Below are positions 9,124-17,176 of a DNA stretch of 64,000 bases, piece after piece. The DNA is taken from positions 1,723,154-1,787,153 of the forward strand of contig NZ_SOCE01000001.1 in the NCBI RefSeq assembly GCF_004365175.1, given 5' to 3'. The stretch's first letter is position 1. Every line of letters starts with the position of its first letter. Under the pieces are notes generated by a model. It was not told where the DNA came from, did not search any database, and saw only the letters and a program-made list of their open reading frames with translations. The stretch is from Kribbella voronezhensis (GTDB lineage: Bacteria > Actinomycetota > Actinomycetes > Propionibacteriales > Kribbellaceae). Made by a program: the position numbers and the translations under genes.

Positions 9124-10218
9124 TCAACGGCGCACTGGCGGCGGGATCTCGCCGCTGCCCCGGATGACCAGTGCAGGCTCGAGTACGACGCGCCGTGGCG
9201 GACCGCTGTCGCCGCCGAGCCGGTCGAGCAGGATCTGCCCGACCTCGGTGCCGATCCGCCGGACGTCCTGCCGGATCACGGTGAGGGCCGGCTCGACCAG
9301 GTCGGCCAGCGGAAAGTCGTCGTACCCGACCAGGGCGACCTTGCCGATCACCCCGGCGGACCGCAGGGCGCGGACAGCGCCCACGGTGATGATGTTGCGG
9401 CCGGTGACGAGCGCGGTCGGTGGATCCGGCCGCTCGAGCAGGCCGGCGACCACCCGGGTCGCCTCCTCCTCGCTGCGCACACTGTGCACGAGCAGGTCCG
9501 GATCGAAATCGATCCCGGCCTCGACGAGGGCCGCACGGTAGCCGTCGATCCGGTCCTTGGCCGTCTCGATCTGCTGCAGGTCGCTGAGCATCGCGATCCG
9601 GCGATGCCCACCGGCGACCAGATGAGCAGTCGCCAGCTTCGCACCGAGCCGGTTGTCGACGGTGACCGAGTCGCAGTCCAGACCGTGCGGTCTGCGGTCC
9701 ACGAACACCAGGGGAAGACCGGCGCGGTGCTCGCTCAGCAGGTACTCGTGCCGGTCCGAGGCCGGCATCAGGACCAGCCCGTCGGCGCGGCGGGCCACCA
9801 GGTCGGAGACGATGCCTCGCTCACGTTCCGGCTCCTCGTCGAGGCTCGCGGCCAGCACGGACAGGCCGGCTCCACGGAGAACGTCCTCCAGAGCGCGCAA
9901 CAGGCCGGCGGAGAAGCTGTTGCCGACGTCCTGCAGCAGGGCACCGACGATGCCCGATCTCGCGCCTTTACGCCGCAAGGTGCTGGCACCGAGGTTGTGC
10001 CGGTAGTCGAGCCGCTCCGCGGCCTGCAGAATGCGCTCCCGGACCGCCGGCGAGGCCCCCGGCTCCCCGTTGACCACCCGCGACACCGTCTTGACGCTGA
10101 CACCGGCCAGCGCGGCCACGTCCTTCATGGTCGACCGGGCCGGTCTTTCGGCGCCCCCTCCGGAATGCGTCAACGTTGTCGTCATGTCCGCAGTGTTTCC
10201 GATCGAGCCCTTGACCAC
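9124..10218 (-). CDS. LacI-family transcriptional repressor
   Basis: A 364-residue repressor with the LacI headpiece TMKDVAALAGVSVKTVSRVVNGEPGASPAVRERIL (residues ~30-65) and hinge helix, then a periplasmic-binding-protein-like effector domain (VGALLQDVGNSFSAGLL, LVFVDRRPHGLDCDSVTVDNRLGA, VALVGYDDFPLADLVEPALTVIRQD). An alternative start at ATG 10185 shortens it by 11 residues and may be the real one. It diverges from the sugar ABC operon at 10298, and a perfect palindrome lies between them. It ends 1 nt from the convergent GH36 gene. The effector is probably the sugar carried by that importer. Confidence 0.92.
   Translation of the reverse strand: MVKGSIGNTADMTTTLTHSGGGAERPARSTMKDVAALAGVSVKTVSRVVNGEPGASPAVRERILQAAERLDYRHNLGASTLRRKGARSGIVGALLQDVGNSFSAGLLRALEDVLRGAGLSVLAASLDEEPERERGIVSDLVARRADGLVLMPASDRHEYLLSEHRAGLPLVFVDRRPHGLDCDSVTVDNRLGAKLATAHLVAGGHRRIAMLSDLQQIETAKDRIDGYRAALVEAGIDFDPDLLVHSVRSEEEATRVVAGLLERPDPPTALVTGRNIITVGAVRALRSAGVIGKVALVGYDDFPLADLVEPALTVIRQDVRRIGTEVGQILLDRLGGDSGPPRRVVLEPALVIRGSGEIPPPVRR
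10166..10183. promoter_or_regulatory. Second, imperfect LacI operator inside the repressor's 5' end
   Basis: The bases TGCGTCAACGTTGTCGTC match the perfect operator at 10245-10262 at 15 of 18 positions, including the central GTCAACGTTG. Centres are 79 bp apart. If translation starts at 10185 the site covers codons 1-6 of the repressor gene, which would suit autoregulation by looping or roadblock. Binding is inferred from similarity alone. Confidence 0.55.
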
Positions 10219-10244
10219 AAGCCCCTTCTGGGTGTCTCCTCATC

Positions 10245-10262
10245 TACGTCAACGTTGACGTA
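10245..10262. promoter_or_regulatory. LacI-type operator (perfect 18-bp palindrome)
   Basis: TACGTCAACGTTGACGTA is a perfect palindrome with the central CG typical of LacI/GalR-family operators. It sits 35 nt upstream of the binding-protein start codon and 26 nt upstream of the longer repressor start, so it can control both divergent units. Confidence 0.85.
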
Positions 10263-10297
10263 AACACAAACTTTGCTGTTCCCGGAAGGATCCAGAC

Positions 10298-11380
10298 ATG
10301 CACTTCATCACCCGTACGGCGCGCTTGAGCGTCGCCGCGGTCGCCCTGACCGGACTGCTCGCCCTGACGGCCTGCGGCGGATCCGACGGCAACTCGGTCG
10401 CCGGTGCGAACGACAAAATCGGCGTCTCGCTGATCACCAAGGACTCCAGCAACCCGTTCTTCGTCGCCATGCAGAAGGGCGCCAAGGAGGAGGCCGCGAA
10501 GAACAACGTCGACCTGACCGTGGCCTCCGGGAAGGCCGACGGTGACGAGCAGGGCCAGGTGCAGGCGATCGAGAACGCGATCGCGCAGGGCCAGAAGGGC
10601 ATCCTGATCACCCCGAACGGCCCCGGTGTGAACAGTGCGATCAAGAAGGCCCGCGACGCCGGGCTGTACGTGATCGCCCTCGACACCCCGCCGGACCCGG
10701 CCGACACCGTCGACATCACCTTCGCCACCGACAACTTCGAGGCCGGCAAGCTGATCGGGCAGTGGACCGCCAAGCAACTCGGCGGCAAGCCCGCGACGAT
10801 CGCGCTGCTCGACCTGTTCAACGACAAGGTCGTCTCCGTCGACTACAACCGCGACCAGGGCTTCCTCACCGGCCTCGGGGTCGACACCAAGGACGCGAAG
10901 AAGAACGGCGACGAGGCGAAGTCGGGATCGTACGGCTCCGGCTCGTACACGATCGTCTGCAACGAGCCGACCAAGGGCGCCGAGGACGGCGGCCGGTCCG
11001 CGATGGAGAACTGCCTGACCAAGAACTCGAACATCAACGTCGTCTACACGATCAACGAGCCGGCTGCCGTCGGCGCCTACAACGCCCTGAAGGCGGCCGG
11101 CAAGACGTCCGGGGTCCTGGTGGTCTCGGTCGACGGGGGCTGCGCCGGGGTGAAGTCGGTGAAGGACGGCGTCATCGGTGCGACGTCCCAGCAGTATCCG
11201 CTGAAGATGGCCTCCCTCGGTGTCGAGTCGATCGCCAAGATCGCCCGTGGCGGCGACAAGCCCAAGAACAGCGACGGGCTCGACTTCTTCAACACCGGGG
11301 TGGCACTGGTCACCGACAAGGCCGCCCCGGGCGTGACCAGCATCGACACCGCCAAGGCCGGCACGCTGTGCTGGGGATGA
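10298..11380 (+). CDS. Sugar ABC transporter substrate-binding lipoprotein, FrcB/RbsB-like
   Basis: This 360-residue protein has a signal peptide ending in lipobox LTAC (residues ~22-25), then a type-I periplasmic binding fold of the Peripla_BP_4 class (KIGVSLITKDSSNPFFVAMQKGAKEEAAKNNVDL). Such proteins bind pyranose or furanose monosaccharides; FrcB (fructose) is the closest family image. Internal VVYTINEPAAVGAYNALKAAG is the usual hinge-side segment. It is first in the operon with the permease and ATPase, under the LacI operator. The sugar is not determined by sequence; fucose is possible given the flanking fucose genes, and fructose is the default family guess. Confidence 0.9.
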   Translation: MHFITRTARLSVAAVALTGLLALTACGGSDGNSVAGANDKIGVSLITKDSSNPFFVAMQKGAKEEAAKNNVDLTVASGKADGDEQGQVQAIENAIAQGQKGILITPNGPGVNSAIKKARDAGLYVIALDTPPDPADTVDITFATDNFEAGKLIGQWTAKQLGGKPATIALLDLFNDKVVSVDYNRDQGFLTGLGVDTKDAKKNGDEAKSGSYGSGSYTIVCNEPTKGAEDGGRSAMENCLTKNSNINVVYTINEPAAVGAYNALKAAGKTSGVLVVSVDGGCAGVKSVKDGVIGATSQQYPLKMASLGVESIAKIARGGDKPKNSDGLDFFNTGVALVTDKAAPGVTSIDTAKAGTLCWG

Positions 11381-11411
11381 CCGGTCGGCCGACACATCCG
11401 GAGGTATGCAG

Positions 11412-12443
11412 ATGACCGTCCAGAGCGCCGCCCCCGGGGCGGCCGAGAAAGAGCTGGCGCGGCGCGAACACACGCCGGGCCAGCGGATCCAGCACCTGCT
11501 CCACCAGCACCCCGCGCTCAGCCCGGCGATCATCCTGCTGCTCACGGTGGTCTGCTTCACCGCCGTGAACAGCCGGTTCTCCAACCCCGCGGCGCTTTCC
11601 CTGCTGGTTCAGCAGACCGCGGTGATCGCGGCGCTGGCGGTGGGCCAGACGTTGATCATCCTGACCGCGGGCATCGATCTGTCGGTCGGCGCGATCACGA
11701 TCTTGTCCACCATGGTGATGGCGACCCTGGCGGCCGAGAACGGCTGGCCGGCCGGCCTCGCGCTGGCCGCCGGGGTCGTCCTGGGGCTCCTGGCCGGTGC
11801 GCTGAACGGGATCCTGGTGACCCGGATCGGCCTGCCGCCGTTCATCGTCACCCTGGGCACGCTGAGCATCTTCACCGCGATCGCCCTGCTCTACTCGGGC
11901 GGTCAGAGCATCCAGAACAACCGTCTCCCGGCCCTGCTCAACTGGACCGGTGACGGCTTCGCCATCGGCCGGTTCACGATCACCACCGGCGTACTGATCG
12001 TCATCGGTCTCTACCTCGTCCTCGGGTTCGCGCTCAGCCAGACCGCCTGGGGCCGGCACGTGTACGCGGTCGGCGACGACCCCGAGGCTGCGCGGCTCAG
12101 CGGTGTCCGCTCACGCCGGGTGCTGTTCAGCGTGTACGCCGTCGCGGGTCTGATCTACGGGATCGCGGGCTGGGCGCTGATCGGCCGCGCCGGCGCCGCC
12201 AGCCCGAACGCGATCGTCGACGCGAACCTGGACAGCATCACTGCGGTCGTCATCGGCGGAACGAGCCTGTTCGGTGGCCGCGGAGGTCTGCTGGGCACGC
12301 TGCTCGGTGCCCTGATCGTGCAGGCGTTCACCATCGGCTTGTCGCTGGCCGGAGTCGACGCGCAGTACAGGTTGTTCGCGGTCGGCGTCCTGGTCATCGT
12401 CGCTGTCTCCGTGGACCAGTGGATCAGGAAGGTGCGCTCGTGA
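11412..12443 (+). CDS. Sugar ABC transporter permease, FrcC/RbsC-like
   Basis: A membrane permease of the carbohydrate-uptake-2 family with about ten hydrophobic segments. It shows the family motifs GQTLIILTAGIDLSVGAI and GVRSRRVLFSVYAVAGLIYGIAGW, and the cytoplasmic loop DPEAARLSGV that contacts the ATPase. I place the start at ATG 11412, with GGAGG ending 8 nt upstream; ATG 11406 is in frame but too close to that site. The last codons overlap the ATPase start by GTGA. It forms a homodimeric channel with the single-domain ATPase next door. Confidence 0.9.
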   Translation: MTVQSAAPGAAEKELARREHTPGQRIQHLLHQHPALSPAIILLLTVVCFTAVNSRFSNPAALSLLVQQTAVIAALAVGQTLIILTAGIDLSVGAITILSTMVMATLAAENGWPAGLALAAGVVLGLLAGALNGILVTRIGLPPFIVTLGTLSIFTAIALLYSGGQSIQNNRLPALLNWTGDGFAIGRFTITTGVLIVIGLYLVLGFALSQTAWGRHVYAVGDDPEAARLSGVRSRRVLFSVYAVAGLIYGIAGWALIGRAGAASPNAIVDANLDSITAVVIGGTSLFGGRGGLLGTLLGALIVQAFTIGLSLAGVDAQYRLFAVGVLVIVAVSVDQWIRKVRS

Positions 12444-13243
12444 CCGCAACAGTGAACAGTTCCGAGGCGACGCGCGTACGGGTCCCGATCCTGTCGGCCA
12501 GAGGGCTGGTCAAGACCTTCGGACGCGTGATCGGCCTCGACGGTGTCGATCTCGACCTGTACGCCGGCGAGGTGCTGGCCGTGATCGGCGACAACGGCGC
12601 GGGCAAGTCGACCCTGATCAAGTGCCTGACCGGAGCCCTGATCCCCGATGCCGGCCAGCTGAGGCTGGAAGACGCGCCGGTGGCGTTCCGCGGCCCGCAG
12701 GACGCCCGGGCAGCCGGCATCGAGACGGTCTACCAGACGCTGGCGGTGGCCCCGGCACTCGACATCGCCAGCAATCTCTATCTGGGCCGGGAGGAACGCC
12801 GGCCCGGAATTCTCGGCAGCGTCTTCCGCATGCTCGACCATCGGGGCATGCGCGACCGGGCGACGACGGCGGTCCGTGAGCTGGGAATCCAGACGATCCA
12901 GAACATCCAGCAGACCGTCGAAACCCTGTCCGGTGGCCAACGTCAAGCCGTCGCCGTGGCCCGCGCGGCGGCCTTCGGCAGCAAGGTCGTCGTCCTCGAC
13001 GAACCGACCGCGGCGCTCGGCGTGAAGGAGTCCCAGCAAGTACTCGAGATGATCAAGGGCCTCCGCGAGCGCGGCCTGCCGGTCATCCTGATCAGCCACA
13101 ACATGCCCCATGTCTGGGACGTGGCCGACCGGATCCACATCCAGCGCCTCGGCCGCTGCGCCGGCGTCATCACCCCGCAGTCCCACACCATGACCGAAGG
13201 CGTCGCCATCATGACCGGCGCCACCAACCTCCAGGACAGCTGA
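12440..13243 (+). CDS. Sugar ABC transporter ATP-binding protein, FrcA-like
   Basis: A 267-residue ATPase with one nucleotide-binding domain: Walker A GDNGAGKST (residues ~50-58), signature LSGGQRQAVAVARA (~163) and Walker B VVVLDEPTAAL (~185), followed by a switch His in LISHNM. A single domain fits FrcA-type systems, where it acts as a dimer, and not RbsA, which has two fused domains. GTG 12440 is coupled to the permease stop; the frame upstream of it lies over the permease. A strong hairpin terminator follows. With the two genes before it this completes the importer. Confidence 0.92.
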   Translation: MTATVNSSEATRVRVPILSARGLVKTFGRVIGLDGVDLDLYAGEVLAVIGDNGAGKSTLIKCLTGALIPDAGQLRLEDAPVAFRGPQDARAAGIETVYQTLAVAPALDIASNLYLGREERRPGILGSVFRMLDHRGMRDRATTAVRELGIQTIQNIQQTVETLSGGQRQAVAVARAAAFGSKVVVLDEPTAALGVKESQQVLEMIKGLRERGLPVILISHNMPHVWDVADRIHIQRLGRCAGVITPQSHTMTEGVAIMTGATNLQDS

Positions 13244-13247
13244 CTCC

Positions 13248-13288
13248 GAGCGGGGCAAGGGACGAGCACCTCGTCCGTTGCCCCGCTC
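13248..13288. terminator. Bidirectional hairpin terminator after the sugar ABC operon
   Basis: GAGCGGGGCAA (13248-13258) pairs perfectly with TTGCCCCGCTC (13278-13288). Inside, after one mismatch, GGACGA pairs with TCGTCC around a 5-nt loop. It lies between the convergent ATPase gene and the membrane-protein gene at 13301, so it can serve both. Confidence 0.85.
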
Positions 13289-13300
13289 GAACTCCGTTCG

Positions 13301-14290
13301 TCAGACCTTCCCGAGTTCCGGGATGAACGCGGCGAGCGCGCCGGTGAGCAAGGGCGACAGGATCGTCAAGGCGGTCAGCGGATTACGCAGCAGCGATACG
13401 TCAAGATGCAACAGCGCCTCGAGCCGGGACCGGCTCGACACCCACTCCTCGGTCGGCTGACCGTCCGCCGGAAGCGGATAGGCCTGTTCTACGACGCCGC
13501 GGGCACACGATCGCCAACTGGCGGCCAGCGGCACCGCGAGTACTGACAGCAGCACGGCGAAGAGCGCGCCGTAGTACAAGACATTGACCGCTGGGAACTC
13601 GTCGGCTCGCTCGGGATGGGCCGCGAGGAACGCCGCGCGCAATGCACCCGAGGTCACGATGGCGGCGATGACCCCCAGCGCGAACCCGCCGACACACAGC
13701 AGGAGCAGCTTCCACAGGTTCAGTAGTTGGGCGATCAGGTCGCGGTACTTCGCCGACTCGATGCCGGAGGCAACCACTTCTCCGGGCGCTTTTCTGATCG
13801 GCGCCAACTCCGCGATCCGGTCCTGAAGGGCATGGCACGTCTCGTGCGCGAGCCAGACCAGAGCGAGCCAGGGAACCGCTGCGATCATCCCGGCCAGCAG
13901 CACCGCGCGGAGGCGGACCACCAGATCTTTCACCGGCACGTCAGGGAAGCGACCGCCGGCCAGGCTGAGGAGGGCGAAGAAGACAGCGATCGCCGTTGCC
14001 GCGACGGCGACGTACGTCCAGCGGCGACGCGGGGTCGCCACGAGTCCCCAGTCGCTGCCATCGCCGAGGACGCGGGCCGCCGTCATCAGCATCCCGAGGA
14101 ACAACAGGATTGCCGCGGCAGCCACCATCCGCCAGACCACCCAGGGCACACTGCTCACGAAGGCGTTGCTGTCCTTGGTCCCGGTCGAGTCGTCCATCCC
14201 GAGCGCCGCCGCCACAGCGAACAGCAAGGCCACCGTGCCGATCGTCAGCACCGGCGCCCCCAGCCGTCTACGCCGCACTCGTTCGCTCAT
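13301..14290 (-). CDS. Multi-pass membrane protein of unknown function with an HExxH motif
   Basis: I do not recognise this 329-residue protein. It has about seven hydrophobic segments (roughly residues 11-31, 47-70, 91-112, 127-148, 200-224, 248-270 and 305-325). At the end of the fourth segment comes WLAHETCHAL: His149-Glu150-x-x-His153, an HExxH motif with hydrophobic residues around it as in membrane zinc peptidases. I cannot see a clear third zinc ligand, so peptidase activity is only a possibility. The segment after it is polar and charged, then a large soluble stretch. It stands alone, convergent with the ABC operon and 95 nt downstream of the MBL gene. Confidence 0.75.
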   Translation of the reverse strand: MSERVRRRRLGAPVLTIGTVALLFAVAAALGMDDSTGTKDSNAFVSSVPWVVWRMVAAAAILLFLGMLMTAARVLGDGSDWGLVATPRRRWTYVAVAATAIAVFFALLSLAGGRFPDVPVKDLVVRLRAVLLAGMIAAVPWLALVWLAHETCHALQDRIAELAPIRKAPGEVVASGIESAKYRDLIAQLLNLWKLLLLCVGGFALGVIAAIVTSGALRAAFLAAHPERADEFPAVNVLYYGALFAVLLSVLAVPLAASWRSCARGVVEQAYPLPADGQPTEEWVSSRSRLEALLHLDVSLLRNPLTALTILSPLLTGALAAFIPELGKV

Positions 14291-14385
14291 CGCGCCCCCT
14301 CGGTCGACTCATCACACTCTGAAGACGATACGAGTCCGGTGCGTAACTGAGCAGGTGGTCGCGATCGGCGCGTGCTGGGCACCCC

Positions 14386-15282
14386 TCAGTCGACCGGAGC
14401 TGGTTGGGGCATGGTCGCCCACTGGTGGGTTGTGGTCAGGGCTTCGATGTGGCCGAAGACCGAGTTGGCGAAGTGGCCGCCGGCGATGAGGTCGGGGCTG
14501 CCGGCGAAGCGGGTGAGGAACTCCTGGCGGGTCCGCAGTGAGCGGTCCGGGTCGACATCGAAGCGGAAGTTCCACGTCGGCTCGCTCACCTGCGCCTGGG
14601 TGTGCATGACGTCGCCGAGGATCACCAGCCGCTGCTCGCTGTCCGGGTCGGCCACGACGATCGACACGTGGCCGGGAGTGTGGCCGGCGGTCGGCAGGAT
14701 CTCCAAGCCGGGCAGGTCGAAACCGGGATCGCTGAAGAACTGGGCGACTTCGGCCAGCGGTCGCTGAACTGCCTCCGGATGCGGCCCGACGAGCTCGTCC
14801 ACGCCGGCCCAGTGCTCCCACTCCCGGCGGTCGACGAAATGCCTCGCCTTGGCGAAGGTCAGCCCCTCGACCCGGTGGCCGGCCATGCTCGGCGCCGGCG
14901 CCAGGTTCGACGTCCAGCCGACGTGATCGTGGTGGAGATGCGTGAAGAGTACGGCGTCGATGTCGTCGGGACTCAGCCCTTCATCGGCCAAGCTCGTCAG
15001 CAGGCGGCCGCCGCGGAAGCTCGCGACACCAGGGAGCTCGAAGTCGACCTCGCCGAGCCCGAGGTCGACCAGTACGGCGGACGACGGCGTACGGACCAGG
15101 AACGAACCGACGCTGACCGGCAGCCGGCCGTCGGCGTCCAGGTAGGTCCCGTACCGCGTCCAGCCGGCGGGCGCGCTCGCGGGAAAGAGCTCGGACGGAC
15201 TGAGCCGTACTTCCCCGTCGGGCAAGTACGTCACGGTCGTCCGACCGATCCTGAGCTGCTCGCGCGGCGCTACATCGACCAT
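14386..15282 (-). CDS. MBL-fold metallo-hydrolase
   Basis: A 298-residue metallo-beta-lactamase-fold hydrolase. The zinc motif HxHxDH is seen in LFTHLHHDHVGW (residues ~113-124), with the later ligand His in PTAGHTPGHVSI and the bridging Asp in VILGDVMH. The spacing and the ELPGVASFRGGRL start resemble lactonase-like members of the AHL-lactonase/glyoxalase II group, but the substrate cannot be read from sequence. It diverges from the HxlR regulator with three symmetric sites between them, so it is the likely target of that regulator. Confidence 0.85.
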   Translation of the reverse strand: MVDVAPREQLRIGRTTVTYLPDGEVRLSPSELFPASAPAGWTRYGTYLDADGRLPVSVGSFLVRTPSSAVLVDLGLGEVDFELPGVASFRGGRLLTSLADEGLSPDDIDAVLFTHLHHDHVGWTSNLAPAPSMAGHRVEGLTFAKARHFVDRREWEHWAGVDELVGPHPEAVQRPLAEVAQFFSDPGFDLPGLEILPTAGHTPGHVSIVVADPDSEQRLVILGDVMHTQAQVSEPTWNFRFDVDPDRSLRTRQEFLTRFAGSPDLIAGGHFANSVFGHIEALTTTHQWATMPQPAPVD

Positions 15283-15312
15283 GGCCGTTTCCTCTCGGGT
15301 AGAAGCTGATGT

Positions 15313-15329
15313 ACTAACTGTTCGTTAGT
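15313..15329. promoter_or_regulatory. HxlR operator 1 (MBL side)
   Basis: ACTAAC and GTTAGT form a perfect inverted repeat around TGTTC. The same half-site GTTCGTTAGTG recurs at 15391-15407 beside the HxlR gene, so the pair looks like the regulator's recognition sequence. It lies 30 nt upstream of the MBL start. Confidence 0.7.
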
Positions 15330-15349
15330 GCTGCAACCCTCGACAAGTA

Positions 15350-15365
15350 CGCACTTGCAAGTGCG
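15350..15365. promoter_or_regulatory. Perfect 16-bp palindrome between the two HxlR operators
   Basis: CGCACTTGCAAGTGCG is exactly symmetric. Its sequence differs from the flanking HxlR sites, so it may bind another regulator or be part of a composite site. Confidence 0.55.
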
Positions 15366-15390
15366 CATCAATCAATTCGCTTGTTGTCAT

Positions 15391-15407
15391 ACTCACCGTT
15401 CGTTAGT
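15391..15407. promoter_or_regulatory. HxlR operator 2 (autoregulatory side)
   Basis: ACTCAC and GTTAGT flank CGTTC, one mismatch away from the perfect repeat at 15313-15329. It ends 8 nt before the HxlR start codon, where binding would block its own transcription or initiation. Confidence 0.65.
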
Positions 15408-15415
15408 GTCGGGGC

Positions 15416-15850
15416 ATGCCTCAAGAGCCGGCGCGACGACGCCCGCGGCCAGGCAGCCGGCATCCCACCCGGGTCAGGCTGAGCGACGGACATCTGGCCA
15501 ACGTGTACAGCGCGGCCTGTCCGTCCCGTCAGGCGTTGGACCGGCTCGCCGACAAGTGGACCGTTCTGATCGTCGGGACGCTCGAGCGCGGGCCGCTGCG
15601 GTTCGGGCAGCTTCGCGATGCCATCGACGGCATCAGCGAGAAGATGCTGACCCAGACTCTGCGTAGCCTGGAACGCGATGGCCTGGTGGCTCGCCGGGAC
15701 CACGGCACGATGCCGCCGCAGGTCGACTACCGGCTGACCGAAATCGGTACGACGCTGGCCGCCCCGGTCGCCGCGATCCGCGCCTGGGCGGAGCACTACA
15801 TCGTCGACATCGAGGCCGCCCGATCCGCACACGACCAGAACCAGCCCTGA
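15416..15850 (+). CDS. HxlR-family winged-helix regulator
   Basis: A 144-residue HxlR regulator: the family signature CPSRQALDRLADKWTVLIVGTL (from about residue 41) leads into GPLRFGQLRDAIDGISEKMLTQTLRSLERDGLVARRDHGTMPPQVDYRLTEIG, the winged helix. The single Cys at the start of that motif is the position that senses electrophiles or oxidants in related proteins (HxlR, YodB, QorR), which suggests a reactive-metabolite signal. An extra basic N-terminus (RRRPRPGSRHP) precedes it. It diverges from the MBL hydrolase. Confidence 0.9.
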   Translation: MPQEPARRRPRPGSRHPTRVRLSDGHLANVYSAACPSRQALDRLADKWTVLIVGTLERGPLRFGQLRDAIDGISEKMLTQTLRSLERDGLVARRDHGTMPPQVDYRLTEIGTTLAAPVAAIRAWAEHYIVDIEAARSAHDQNQP

Positions 15851-15908
15851 AGCCGCTGACCGACAGCAACGCCGTACGGGCTGGAACCCAACGACGCCAG
15901 GAGCATTC

Positions 15909-16445
15909 TTGAAGACCTATGGGCCGGACCTGCTGTCCATCGCCGACGAGCTGACCGACGCGTACGTCGAGATCTTCACCGCACCGCCCTGGGACGCCCG
16001 GGATCCGGAGGAGACGCGCACGGCGTTTCGACACCGGCTGGCCGAGGATGTGCGACGGGACGGCTTCGTAGCGTTGGTGGACCACGCCGACGACGGCTCG
16101 ATCAACGGGTTCGTGACCGGCTGGATCACGCCCGCCCCGTTCCGGACCGACCGGGCGTACGGCAGGGTGGCCGACCGGCTCGGCGCCGAGCGGGTCGGGG
16201 AACTGCTGGTCGGGGCGTTCGAGATCGACGAACTCGGTGTCCGCGAGCGCGCCCGGGGTACCGGCCTGGGCCGGCGCCTGCTCGAGGGTCTGGTCGCAGC
16301 GCACCCCCGCGCCTGGCTGCTGACCTGGGACCAGGCGCACGACACGGTCGCGTTCTACCGTCGTGTCGGCTGGATCGAGCCCGAAACCCTGCCTGGCCAG
16401 GAGAACGACATCGTGGTCTTCCTGGCACCGACACACCACGCCTGA
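15909..16445 (+). CDS. GNAT-family N-acetyltransferase
   Basis: This 178-residue protein carries the acetyl-CoA loop in ERARGTGLGRRLLEGLVAAHP (V/I-x-x-x-x-R/Q-x-x-G-x-G/A type, residues ~115-135) and a C-terminal strand with FYRRVGWIEPE. The start is TTG 15909, with AGGAG about six bases upstream; no ATG fits. The acceptor is unknown. It follows the HxlR gene after 58 nt and converges on vanY, so it may be co-transcribed with the regulator. Confidence 0.8.
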   Translation: MKTYGPDLLSIADELTDAYVEIFTAPPWDARDPEETRTAFRHRLAEDVRRDGFVALVDHADDGSINGFVTGWITPAPFRTDRAYGRVADRLGAERVGELLVGAFEIDELGVRERARGTGLGRRLLEGLVAAHPRAWLLTWDQAHDTVAFYRRVGWIEPETLPGQENDIVVFLAPTHHA

Positions 16446-16473
16446 ATCCGGTTGAGCGAGCGCCGCGCTCGGT

Positions 16474-17088
16474 TCACTGCCGCGTTCTCGGGTCGTGCGT
16501 CGGATCGGCGTACATGGGCGGGCACCCGTGCTCGATCGCCTTCGGTCGTAGCTCGTAGTGCCAGGGCTCGTTGCGATAGATCGGGCAGAGGCCGTACTTC
16601 GCCCCGTGTTCGGACAGCCAGCTCTTCGCCTCCGAGCGCCCGATGTCCACCGCGTGCCCGGAGACGTGCGGCGACCTGTCCGGGGTGGCGACCCAGCGAG
16701 CGGCCTTCTCCTTCGATCCGTACTTCGAGATCGCCTCGCGCAGGAGTTGGTTCTGGTACTCCGGTGAGCGCCAACCGCTGTTGACGTAGAACGTGACGCC
16801 GTCGTCGGCGGCATCCTTCGCCGCGTCGCGCAGGGCTTGCAGCAGCTTCGCGTCGAGGTTGGCCACGCCGGGGTACTTGTCGTCGAACACCGTCGCATCG
16901 TCGGGCAGCGACCCGTCGGCCTCGGTCGCCGGACCGCCGTGATCGCCGCGCAGGACCTCGGTGAACGGGTCCGCAGAGGACCGGTGGACAAGGATCCCGA
17001 TGACGGCGGCGGCCACCACGACCAGGCCCACGGCGTACGGTCGGAGGCTCCTGCGGGGCGTTGTGCGAGTTGCTGTGGTTCGACTCAT
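16474..17088 (-). CDS. vanY: VanY-type D,D-carboxypeptidase (M15B), membrane-anchored
   Basis: The enzyme removes the last D-Ala from pentapeptide precursors that escape VanX, lowering the glycopeptide target. It has 204 residues, one N-terminal membrane anchor (~17-35) and an extracellular peptidase domain. The M15 zinc motif S-x-H-x-x-G-x-A-x-D is SPHVSGHAVD, giving ligands His141 and Asp148; the second motif EPWHYE gives the base Glu174 and ligand His177; Arg107 in SGWRSPEYQ matches the substrate arginine. It diverges from vanR and shares its upstream element with vanH, which ties it to the same regulon. Confidence 0.9.
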   Translation of the reverse strand: MSRTTATRTTPRRSLRPYAVGLVVVAAAVIGILVHRSSADPFTEVLRGDHGGPATEADGSLPDDATVFDDKYPGVANLDAKLLQALRDAAKDAADDGVTFYVNSGWRSPEYQNQLLREAISKYGSKEKAARWVATPDRSPHVSGHAVDIGRSEAKSWLSEHGAKYGLCPIYRNEPWHYELRPKAIEHGCPPMYADPTHDPRTRQ

Positions 17089-17096
17089 GCGAGCCA

Positions 17097-17151
17097 GTCA
17101 AGGCAGTGCGGTGTTGTCAGCTCGTATCCGCTTTTCGATACACGGACGATA
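17097..17151. promoter_or_regulatory. Shared 55-bp van promoter element (vanY copy; also faces vanR)
   Basis: This stretch matches 22089-22143 upstream of vanH at 44 of 55 positions, in the same orientation and at the same distance (8 nt) from the start codon. On the plus strand it holds CGTAT, CGATA and CGATA at 17124, 17136 and 17147, that is 11-12 bp apart, as expected for tandem binding by an OmpR-family response regulator. It lies between divergent vanY and vanR, so it may also give autoregulation. VanR binding is inferred. Confidence 0.8.
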
Positions 17152-17176
17152 AGTGCCGTCTCGTAGCATGGCGATC

